DNA from: Microcoleaceae cyanobacterium UBA11344
GTDB lineage: Bacteria; Cyanobacteriota; Cyanobacteriia; Cyanobacteriales; Microcoleaceae
Direction of reading: 5' to 3'
Assembly (NCBI GenBank): GCA_003483675.1
Contig: DMYK01000303.1
Span: forward strand, 958 to 7,267
Length of the DNA: 6,310 nucleotides
The first letter of the stretch is position 1. The number at the start of each line of letters is the position of its first letter. The notes under the pieces are model-generated. The model was not told the DNA's origin and did not search any database. It worked only from the letters and a program-made list of their open reading frames with translations. The position numbers and the translations under genes are program-made. Shown here piece by piece: positions 1 through 4,977 of this stretch.

Positions 1-1
1 A

Positions 2-1414
2 GTTCAACAAAAGGGCTGGACGCAGACGACCCCCAATCCCGCTGCCGTGACGATTACCGCTGGAGATAGTAAAACCGGCGTTGACTTCGGCAACTTCCTG
101 CCCCAACCGGGCACTATCCAAGGCCTGAAGTTCCGAGACGGCAATAACAATGGCACTCAAGACAGCGGTGAACTGGGTTTTCCCGGTTTCCAAATTCAGT
201 TAACTAATGTCACGCCCGGAGTAGTTGCTCCTACTCCTGTTACTGCCACTACAGACAATAGTGGTAACTACCTGTTCACGAACCTGACGCCGGGAACCTA
301 CCGCGTCCGGGAAATCGCGCAAACTGGGTTCACCCAAAGCACCCCCGACCCCGCCGACATCCTGCTCGCTTCTGGCACTACTGTCAGCAACATCAATTTC
401 GGGAACTTCCCGACTCCTGCACCGACTCCGACACCGACTCCGGCACCGGCACCGATACCAGTACCGGCACCGATACCAGTACCGGCACCGACTCCGGCAC
501 CGACTCCGGCACCGACTCCGGCACCGACTCCAGCACCGACTCCAGCACCGACTCCAGAACCGACTCCTGCACCGACTCCGGCACCGACTCCGATTCCAGA
601 ACCAACTGCTCCTCTGAGCCCACAAACGACTGATTTGGTTTGTCCAAGCGATTTCCCCAGGATTAACGCTCCAAATCTGCCCGCGAGTCCTTCACTGAAC
701 AATGTGATCAACGGCCCTAACGGCGACGATACGATCGTCGGTAGTGCAGCCAGTGACGGTATCTTCGGCTTGGATGGCAATGATTTGATCTTTGGCCTTC
801 AGGGCGGCGACTATATCAATGGCAATATCGGCAACGATACTGTTTATGGGGGAATTGATAACGATACTCTCTTCGGTGGCAAAGGCTTTGACCTGATCTT
901 TGGCGATCGCGGCAACGATATCATTTATGGTAATCGTGGCAATGACTCCATCTCTGGCGATGAAGGTGATGATTTATCCTACGGTGGCAAAGGCGATGAC
1001 ATCATGTTGGGCGGCATCGGCAACGATGTCCTCTTTGGCGATCAAGGCAATGACACTCTCTGTGGTGGCAGTGGTGATGATATCCTATTTGGCGGCAGTG
1101 GCGATGACGTTCTTTTTGGTGGCTTTGGCAACGATACTCTGATTGGTGGCTTTGGCAACGATACTCTGATGGGTGACGACGGCAGCAATGGCTTCTTCTT
1201 GGCACTGGGCAGCGGTTCGGACACGATTATTGATTTCACCCAAGGAGTTGATTCCCTGGTTTTGACGGGTGGCTTGGACTTCGGTCAATTGTCTTTTAGC
1301 CAAACTAACGGATCGGCGGCCATCAGGGTTGCTGGTACTGGTGAACTTTTGGCTATTCTCAATGGGGTGCGATCGAGCTTGCTAACGGCTCAGGATTTCA
1401 ACGTATTGGTTTAG
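2..1414 (+). CDS. Secreted RTX calcium-binding protein with SdrD-like B repeats (5' truncated)
   Basis: The frame is open to the window's left edge, so the gene begins upstream; the GTG at 47 is internal to a B repeat and is not a credible start. Counting residues from base 2: the end of one prealbumin/SdrD-like B domain (about 1-35, ending VDFGNF), a complete second one (about 37-136, with [17 protein letters not shown] and PGTYRVRE, ending NINFGNF), a Pro-Thr-Ala linker (137-204), a short spacer (205-237), 17 uninterrupted nonapeptides of GGxGxDxLx type (238-390), and a tail (391-470) resembling the C-terminal domain of serralysin-like RTX proteins. RTX repeats bind Ca2+ and fold after export, normally through a type I secretion system using an uncleaved C-terminal signal; that route is inferred. 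The protein is probably extracellular or surface-bound. No enzyme domain is visible in this part. Two cysteines (214 and 354) are unusual for an RTX protein. Domain calls are confident; the biological role is unknown. Confidence 0.93.
   Translation, partial: VQQKGWTQTTPNPAAVTITAGDSKTGVDFGNFLPQPGTIQGLKFRDGNNNGTQDSGELGFPGFQIQLTNVTPGVVAPTPVTATTDNSGNYLFTNLTPGTYRVREIAQTGFTQSTPDPADILLASGTTVSNINFGNFPTPAPTPTPTPAPAPIPVPAPIPVPAPTPAPTPAPTPAPTPAPTPAPTPEPTPAPTPAPTPIPEPTAPLSPQTTDLVCPSDFPRINAPNLPASPSLNNVINGPNGDDTIVGSAASDGIFGLDGNDLIFGLQGGDYINGNIGNDTVYGGIDNDTLFGGKGFDLIFGDRGNDIIYGNRGNDSISGDEGDDLSYGGKGDDIMLGGIGNDVLFGDQGNDTLCGGSGDDILFGGSGDDVLFGGFGNDTLIGGFGNDTLMGDDGSNGFFLALGSGSDTIIDFTQGVDSLVLTGGLDFGQLSFSQTNGSAAIRVAGTGELLAILNGVRSSLLTAQDFNVLV
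448..483 (+). repeat. Perfect 18-bp tandem duplication in the Pro-rich linker
   Basis: The unit GGCACCGATACCAGTACC occurs twice head to tail with no mismatch (448-465 and 466-483). It encodes the two Ala-Pro-Ile-Pro-Val-Pro stretches at the start of the linker. Perfect identity suggests a recent slippage event. Confidence 0.9.
484..591 (+). repeat. 12-bp minisatellite, nine units, encoding Pro-Thr-Pro-Ala
   Basis: There are nine contiguous 12-bp units with consensus GGCACCGACTCC. The first four and the last are identical to the consensus, and the other four differ only in the first three bases (AGC, AGC, AGA, TGC). Because 12 is a multiple of three, gain or loss of units keeps the frame and changes only linker length. 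The array separates the B-repeat region from the RTX block. It also creates long Gly-, Ser- and Arg-rich open frames on the minus strand, which are by-products of the repeat. Confidence 0.93.
713..1171 (+). repeat. RTX nonapeptide array, 17 units of 27 bp
   Basis: The 459 bases encode exactly 17 nine-residue units in register, from GPNGDDTIV to GGFGNDTLM, followed by a GDDG cap. Early units are degenerate ([27 protein letters not shown]), while the later ones fit the GGxGxDxLx calcium-binding consensus closely. This pattern folds as a parallel beta-roll with Ca2+ between turns in known RTX proteins. One HIP1 octamer lies inside the array at 903-910. Confidence 0.92.
1118..1171 (+). repeat. 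Near-identical 27-bp duplication at the end of the RTX array
   Basis: The last two RTX units (1118-1144 and 1145-1171) match at 26 of 27 bases, both encoding GGFGNDTL followed by Ile or Met. Other neighbouring units differ at many more positions, so this is the youngest duplication in the array. Confidence 0.88.
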
Positions 1415-1425
1415 TCCGGCAATCC

Positions 1426-1447
1426 GGCGGGGGTTGAAACCCCTGCC
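1426..1447. other. Stable GC-rich hairpin after the RTX gene
   Basis: The arms 1426-1435 (GGCGGGGGTT) and 1438-1447 (AACCCCTGCC) pair over 10 bp with one G-U wobble around a GA dinucleotide. It begins 12 bases after the TAG. No T-run follows on either strand, so it is not a textbook intrinsic terminator. It resembles the REP-like hairpins scattered through cyanobacterial intergenic DNA and may protect or end the convergent transcripts. Confidence 0.6.
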
Positions 1448-1477
1448 TCAAAGAAATCAGGAGACGGCAGTGCCCTG

Positions 1478-1505
1478 TCCCTACATGATTATTTTGGGGT
1501 AGGGA
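1478..1505. repeat. Inverted repeat TCCCTAC / GTAGGGA in the convergent gap
   Basis: Perfect 7-bp arms lie at 1478-1484 and 1499-1505 around a 14-base, AT-rich loop. Just before them is a small palindrome, GGCAGTGCC (1466-1474). The segment looks like a short dispersed-repeat remnant. The rest of the 175-bp gap (1415-1589) shows no gene. Confidence 0.5.
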
Positions 1506-1589
1506 AACGGCTCTTGGAGTGTCCGACTTTGCTTGCGGAGAAAAGCTCTGCCTGGAAACGAGAGATTCTATTCCATTCCCGTTTCTGGT

Positions 1590-1970
1590 TCACATTTGTT
1601 CTAAATATCTGAGCAAGTCTGCCATTTCTTGCGGATTTGGCTGAAACTGCGGCATCGGCGGGGTTTGCCCGCTGGTGACTTGGCGGATTAAATCGAATTC
1701 GGATTTGCGCTGGGACACTAAGTGTAAGTTTGGCCCGACTTGACTGTCGGACAGGGATGTGTGACACCCGGCACAGTTCATTTGAAAGATGGCGGAACCC
1801 TGAATCGGGTCTCCTGTCAAGGACAGTACGCTGCTGACGTAGGGATCGGCGACCTGAAAGTGGCGCATTGCTAAAGTGGATAACACGATCGCGAGCATGA
1901 ATGCTAGTACAAATATGCCAAGTCGCTCGATCGGGTTTTTAGTTTCATTTCTGGCAAATTGGTTATTCAA
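1590..1970 (-). CDS. cytM: Cytochrome c of the CytM type, membrane-anchored
   Basis: A 126-residue class I cytochrome c. Residues about 17-36 form one hydrophobic segment that would act as an uncleaved anchor, placing the haem domain on the lumenal or periplasmic side. CAGCH (66-70) is the covalent haem site with His70 as an axial ligand; Met106 in TPPMPQFQ is the likely second ligand. GDPIQGSAIF before the haem site and the MPQFQPNPQEMADLL ending match my memory of cyanobacterial CytM. CytM is a low-abundance c-type cytochrome linked to thylakoid and respiratory electron flow; its precise role is debated. The start is uncertain: TTG at 1970 is the only usual start between the upstream in-frame TAG (1995-1997) and the anchor, and it lacks a clear ribosome binding site; ATG codons inside the anchor would cut it. 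It diverges from petG across 181 bp. Family certain, gene name likely. Confidence 0.87.
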   Translation of the reverse strand: MNNQFARNETKNPIERLGIFVLAFMLAIVLSTLAMRHFQVADPYVSSVLSLTGDPIQGSAIFQMNCAGCHTSLSDSQVGPNLHLVSQRKSEFDLIRQVTSGQTPPMPQFQPNPQEMADLLRYLEQM

Positions 1971-2124
1971 AGGAGTTCTATTAAAAAAAGTAATCTACAA
2001 GAAAGTTTATTTCTCATAACATAGCTTAATCCTTCGCAGCGGGGATATCAAGCTCTGAGACCCCTGTAATGGTTCTTTTGGGAAAATTCATCTGTGTAAG
2101 TGCTGGTAAGATTAAAAATAAGTT

Positions 2125-2137
2125 GTTAAATCTTAAC
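2125..2137. promoter_or_regulatory. Small palindrome upstream of petG, possible regulatory site
   Basis: GTTAA-ATC-TTAAC is a perfect 5-bp inverted repeat, 14 bases before the petG ATG, so it would lie in or just before the leader. It could be an operator or a chance AT-rich palindrome. I find no convincing -35/-10 pair in the cytM-petG spacer (1971-2151); TAAGAT at 2107-2112, preceded by TG, is the best -10 candidate for petG. Confidence 0.3.
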
Positions 2138-2140
2138 GAT

Positions 2141-2146
2141 AAGGAG
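2141..2146 (+). promoter_or_regulatory. Ribosome binding site of petG
   Basis: AAGGAG lies five bases before the ATG at 2152, a strong Shine-Dalgarno match at good spacing. It fixes the start of this very short gene. Confidence 0.8.
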
Positions 2147-2151
2147 CTCTC

Positions 2152-2271
2152 ATGGTAGAACCGTTGCTTTCAGGTATTGTTCTGGGTCTGATCTTTGTTA
2201 CTCTGTCGGGGCTGTTTTTTGCTGCTTATCAGCAGTACAAGCGCGGCGATCAGTTGGGTATCAACAAGTAA
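2152..2271 (+). CDS. petG: Cytochrome b6f complex subunit PetG (subunit 5)
   Basis: A complete 39-codon gene from ATG to TAA. The product starts [15 protein letters not shown] and ends with a basic, polar tail ([16 protein letters not shown]). This matches PetG in length (usually 37-38 residues), in the MVEPLL/MIEPLL start, in the single transmembrane helix (about residues 5-26), and in the AAYxQYKR motif after the helix. PetG is one of the small peripheral subunits around the cytochrome b6f dimer in the thylakoid membrane and is needed for stable assembly of the complex. The gene has its own strong ribosome binding site and is followed by repeat-rich DNA and an oppositely oriented gene, so it is probably transcribed alone. 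Its divergent neighbour is also an electron-transport protein, which suggests shared upstream control but does not prove it. Nothing in it looks damaged. Confidence 0.96.
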   Translation: MVEPLLSGIVLGLIFVTLSGLFFAAYQQYKRGDQLGINK

Positions 2272-2325
2272 GGCTACACATTCGGTAACTGAGACTGTCA
2301 GGGGGAGTGGGAATTGGGCGGAGGG

Positions 2326-2360
2326 ATGGGGCATGGGGCATGGGGCATGGGGCATGGGTC
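2326..2360 (+). repeat. Heptamer tandem repeat ATGGGGC, five units
   Basis: Four perfect 7-bp units (2326-2353) are followed by one altered unit (ATGGGTC, 2354-2360). Short tandemly repeated heptamers (STRR sequences) are a known feature of filamentous cyanobacterial intergenic DNA. The unit length is not a multiple of three and no credible gene overlaps it. Confidence 0.88.
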
Positions 2361-2412
2361 ATTAATCTGCCTACTGACTCCTGACTTCTTCCCTCTTCCT
2401 TGTTCCTCCCTC

Positions 2413-2433
2413 CTTCTTTCTTCTTTCTTCTTT
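2413..2433 (+). repeat. Heptamer tandem repeat CTTCTTT, three units
   Basis: Three perfect 7-bp units lie within a pyrimidine-rich stretch of about 50 bases (roughly 2387-2435). With the ATGGGGC array, it fills most of the 203-bp gap between petG and the convergent glycosyltransferase. I see no clear terminator for either gene there. Confidence 0.8.
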
Positions 2434-2474
2434 CCGTTACATCTGTTACCCAATCCGTTGCCGAACTTCCTTCG

Positions 2475-3557
2475 TTAAAGATACCGATCGAGAATAGCAG
2501 CAGTTTCCCGGCCTGTTTTTTCCCAGCTAAATTGTTTTGCTCTCGCCAAACCGAGGGCTCTCAGGTGCGATCGCACTTGAGGATCTACTACAAGCTCGTG
2601 CATAGCAGCGGTAATTTCCGCGACGCTGTAAGGATTAACTAACAACGCGCCGTCCCCCCCTACTTCTGGCATTGAAGACAGGTTAGAGGTGATAACAGGA
2701 GTACCACAAGCCATTGCTTCGAGCACGGGGAGGCCGAACCCTTCCCAAAGACTGGGGAAAACTAGGGCGATCGCCTGATTGATGACTTTCGGCAAATCAC
2801 CAGCGGGAATGTAATCTAAGAATTTTACTCGATCGACTAATCCCAATTCTTGCACCTGAGCTTTCAGCAGCGGCGTATAGCGTTTATCTTCCGATCCAGC
2901 TATCCACAATTCGCACTCGCAACTACTCGGTAAAGCAGCAAATGCTGATACAACTCGCTGCAAGTTTTTATGAGGATTGTGGCGGCCAATGTAAAGAAAA
3001 TAATTGCTAGTTGGCAAATCTAGAAAGCGGAAAAAACTAGCATCGTAGCCGGGGGAAATTGGCGTAATTAAAGAAGTAGGAATTTTACAAAAATCGGCGA
3101 TATCTTTCGCAGTTGCTTCAGAGTCGCAAATAACGTGCTGAGCTTGCCGCAGCACTTGGGGAATATAGTAGCGGTGGTATGGTGTCAGCGGATCGAAACG
3201 GCGGGGAAATCGCAGTGCAATTAAATCATGTACTGTAATTATATAGCGACAACCTGCAAATACCGGAGCTTCGGGAATTGGGGAAAATATTAAGTTAGAT
3301 TTTAACTCTTTGTAAATTTTGGGAAGCTGGGTTTGTGTCCACACCAATCTGTTTATATGTCCTTTGGTTCCTTGTTCGGGAGTTAGGTTTGATGGGATTT
3401 TGTAGCAGGTGTAGTTTGGTATTTCGGCGGCGGTTAGTAATGTTGGATTGAGGGATTTTAGGTGGGGAAATAGGTTTTTGGCGTAGATGGCTAAGCCGGT
3501 TGGTTTGGAAATTAGGAAGGAGAGGTTGATTAGTAAGTTGGATGGGGGATTTGGCAT
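2475..3557 (-). CDS. GT4-family glycosyltransferase (MtfB-like), paralog A
   Basis: A complete 360-residue GT-B fold glycosyltransferase, the usual length for the family. The N-terminal domain begins LLINLSFL with [12 protein letters not shown] (19-30) in the acceptor-side loop region and contains ITVHDL (107-112). The C-terminal Glycos_transf_1 domain has [12 protein letters not shown] (188-199), which starts the donor-binding half, and the E-x7-E motif EGFGLPVLE (272-280) followed by [17 protein letters not shown]. These residues bind the nucleotide-sugar in retaining GT4 enzymes. The resemblance to the MtfB-like mannosyltransferase group suggests transfer of mannose or a similar sugar during surface polysaccharide assembly; donor and acceptor cannot be read from sequence. 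The protein lacks a signal peptide or membrane helix, so it should be cytosolic. The ATG at 3557 has no good ribosome binding site, but it aligns with the paralog's start. The first 130 bp are extremely C-rich on the coding strand, unlike the paralog. It is last in the leftward cluster. Confidence 0.93.
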   Translation of the reverse strand: MPNPPSNLLINLSFLISKPTGLAIYAKNLFPHLKSLNPTLLTAAEIPNYTCYKIPSNLTPEQGTKGHINRLVWTQTQLPKIYKELKSNLIFSPIPEAPVFAGCRYIITVHDLIALRFPRRFDPLTPYHRYYIPQVLRQAQHVICDSEATAKDIADFCKIPTSLITPISPGYDASFFRFLDLPTSNYFLYIGRHNPHKNLQRVVSAFAALPSSCECELWIAGSEDKRYTPLLKAQVQELGLVDRVKFLDYIPAGDLPKVINQAIALVFPSLWEGFGLPVLEAMACGTPVITSNLSSMPEVGGDGALLVNPYSVAEITAAMHELVVDPQVRSHLRALGLARAKQFSWEKTGRETAAILDRYL

Positions 3558-3600
3558 GGGATAATATATTCGATCTTGTCAATTAACCATAATTCCTGTA

Positions 3601-3657
3601 GGGGCGGGTTTCACAAACAATCTCGGCCTCAAACCAATTATCTCGTAAACCCGCCCC
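3601..3657. repeat. Hairpin module 1, GGGGCGGGTTT / AAACCCGCCCC
   Basis: Perfect 11-bp arms at 3601-3611 and 3647-3657 enclose 35 bases. Arms of this sequence are familiar to me from dispersed repeats of filamentous cyanobacteria. Confidence 0.8.
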
Positions 3658-3732
3658 GCCCAAGGAAGAATCAGAATGTACATTTTTCGCTTTTAATCAA
3701 AGAAAAGGTTGATGCAGGTTATCTGTTGTGGG

Positions 3733-3788
3733 GGGCGGGTTTATATGAATTGTTTGTGGGAATTCAATATTATTGGTAAAACCCGCCC
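3733..3788. repeat. Hairpin module 2, GGGCGGGTTT / AAACCCGCCC
   Basis: Perfect 10-bp arms at 3733-3742 and 3779-3788 carry the same sequence as module 1. The loop contains a second pairing, ATATGAATT with AATTCAATAT, with one bulged base, so a longer cruciform or RNA stem is possible. It lies downstream of paralog B on that gene's strand and could affect transcript ends, though no T-run follows. Confidence 0.75.
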
Positions 3789-3820
3789 GTACAAATATTG
3801 TTGTAAGATTTTTTTTTAAC

Positions 3821-3847
3821 CGCAGAGGGCGCAGAGGGCGCAGAGAG
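3821..3847 (+). repeat. 9-bp tandem repeat CGCAGAGGG, three units
   Basis: Units at 3821, 3830 and 3839 are identical except for one base in the third (CGCAGAGAG). They follow a run of nine T residues (3809-3817) and end 22 bases before the paralog B stop codon. I recognise the motif as a common intergenic repeat in filamentous cyanobacteria; that is from memory. Confidence 0.8.
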
Positions 3848-3869
3848 GAGAGATGAAGAGAGAGCAGAT

Positions 3870-4940
3870 TTAAAGGTATTTTTGTAAAATATTGGCGGTG
3901 GCTTCTCCGGTTTTTTTCCAGCTAAATTGAGCAGATCTCGCTAAACTAGCTGTTTTTAAGTGCGATCGCAATTTTGAATCTGTTGCTACTGTTTTCATGG
4001 CTTCGGCTATTTCTCCAACGCTGTAAGGATTTACTAATAATGCCGCATCTCCGGCTACTTCTGGCATTGATGATAGGTTGGAGGTAATGACGGGAGTGCC
4101 GCAAGCCATTGCTTCTAAAATTGGTAAGCCGAATCCTTCCCAAAGTGTGGGGAATACTAGGGCGATTGCTTGATTCATTAGTACGGGTAATTGCTCGTAG
4201 GAAACGTAACCCAAAAATTTGATTGAAGATTTTAGTCCTAATTCTTCAACTTGTGCTATTAACTGCGGTGTGTAGGCATTGGGAGGCCCTGCTAGCCAAA
4301 GTTCGTAGTTTGTGCGATCGCTCAAACTCGCAAATGCTGTAATTAATCTTTCCAAGTTTTTATAAGGATCATGTCTGCCTGTATAAAGAAAATAATTTTT
4401 GGTCGGCAAGTCTAGATATCTAAAGTTAATACTATCACAAGCTAGGGGAATTGCCGTCATTTTCTTAGCGGGAATCTGAAAAAAGTTAGCAACATCCTCA
4501 GCGGTTGCTTGAGAATCGCAAATAATGTGTTCTGCTTGTCGCAAAACCTGCGGTATATAGTATCGAAAATAAGCTCTTAAGCGAGAAAACCGTTTGAAAA
4601 ATCGTAAAGGAATTAAATCGTGAACTGTGACGATGTAGCGGCAGCCGGAATACAAAGGTGCTTCTGGAATTGGAGAAAAAATCAGGTTTGAATCCAATTT
4701 ATTGTAAATTTTAGGCAGATTAAACTGAGTCCACCGCAGTCTGTTAATTTGTCCTTTTGTTCCTCGATCTGGTGTGAGATTTTCGGGTATTTGATAGCAA
4801 GTATAATCATCAATCTGCTGGGAAGTAAGTAATGTTGGTTCTAGCTGTTGAAGTTCGGGGAAAATATTTGCTGCATAAGTCCCGATTCCCGTTGGTTCAG
4901 GAGTTAAGAATGACAAGTTAATTAACAGTGAATTAGACAT
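3870..4940 (-). CDS. GT4-family glycosyltransferase (MtfB-like), paralog B
   Basis: A 356-residue GT-B enzyme, about 65% identical to paralog A by my hand count (228 of 353 aligned positions), with one single-residue gap. Counting from the ATG at 4940, it has VTVHDL (104-109), [12 protein letters not shown] (185-196) and the E-x7-E motif EGFGLPILE (268-276) followed by the same [17 protein letters not shown] block. All donor-site features of a retaining GT4 enzyme are present, so it should be active. The likely role is adding a sugar to a surface glycan; the substrate is unknown. The frame extends to a GTG at 4955, but the ATG at 4940 has GAGGG four bases upstream and its product begins in line with paralog A, so I prefer it. 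The gene lies 37 bp downstream of the next glycosyltransferase and is probably cotranscribed with it. The closest differences from paralog A are around 162-176 and 218-226, possibly the specificity loops. Confidence 0.93.
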   Translation of the reverse strand: MSNSLLINLSFLTPEPTGIGTYAANIFPELQQLEPTLLTSQQIDDYTCYQIPENLTPDRGTKGQINRLRWTQFNLPKIYNKLDSNLIFSPIPEAPLYSGCRYIVTVHDLIPLRFFKRFSRLRAYFRYYIPQVLRQAEHIICDSQATAEDVANFFQIPAKKMTAIPLACDSINFRYLDLPTKNYFLYTGRHDPYKNLERLITAFASLSDRTNYELWLAGPPNAYTPQLIAQVEELGLKSSIKFLGYVSYEQLPVLMNQAIALVFPTLWEGFGLPILEAMACGTPVITSNLSSMPEVAGDAALLVNPYSVGEIAEAMKTVATDSKLRSHLKTASLARSAQFSWKKTGEATANILQKYL

Positions 4941-4944
4941 GATT

Positions 4945-4949
4945 CCCTC
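4945..4949 (-). promoter_or_regulatory. Ribosome binding site supporting the ATG start of paralog B
   Basis: The minus strand reads GAGGG-AATC-ATG, a good Shine-Dalgarno match just before the ATG at 4940. It favours this start over the GTG at 4955, which would put the site inside the coding sequence. Confidence 0.65.
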
Positions 4950-4977
4950 GAACACAATTTATCTATATTTACGCAAT

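Larger units (their letters stand above)
3597..3793. repeat. MITE-like 197-bp element with 15-bp terminal inverted repeats
   Basis: The left end, TGTAGGGGCGGGTTT (3597-3611), matches the reverse complement of the right end (3779-3793) at 14 of 15 bases. Inside are two separate hairpin modules (3601-3657 and 3733-3788) flanking about 75 bp of unrelated sequence. I find no transposase and no clear target-site duplication. The alternative is two independent copies of a short hairpin repeat. It occupies most of the 312-bp gap between the two paralogous glycosyltransferases; a 67-codon plus-strand frame across it has no homology or start signal I trust. Confidence 0.6.

Noticed and set aside
200..780. 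Three long minus-strand open frames opposite the RTX gene, rich in Arg/Ser/Cys, Gly/Val and Glu/Ser
   Set aside because: They are created by the 12-bp and 18-bp repeats of the Pro-rich linker; their repetitive products have no domain features, and the plus strand encodes a clear protein.
1426..1447. The GGGGTTGAAACCCC stem as part of a tRNA T-arm or a CRISPR repeat
   Set aside because: No other tRNA arms can be folded around it, and it occurs only once here, so there is no repeat-spacer pattern.
1489..1767. Minus-strand frame of 92 codons overlapping the 3' part of cytM
   Set aside because: It overlaps the well-supported cytM frame on the same strand, runs into the intergenic repeats, and shows no recognisable motif.
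2170..2355. Minus-strand frame of 61 codons opposite petG, starting in the ATGGGGC repeat
   Set aside because: Its start is made of the heptamer array (MPHAPCPMPH), and it lies antisense to petG, which has a strong ribosome binding site and family match.
2400..2642. Plus-strand frame of 80 codons over the 3' end of paralog A
   Set aside because: It begins in the pyrimidine-rich repeat and continues antisense to a conserved glycosyltransferase domain; no independent support.
3554..3582. Perfect TTGACA (minus strand, 3582-3577) upstream of paralog A as a -35 box
   Set aside because: The only TATATT or TATTAT-like -10 candidates lie 8-10 bases away, far too close, and 17-bp spacing would put the -10 on the start codon.
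3576..3779. Plus-strand frame of 67 codons across the MITE-like element
   Set aside because: It is composed almost entirely of hairpin-repeat sequence, lacks a ribosome binding site and shows no protein family features.
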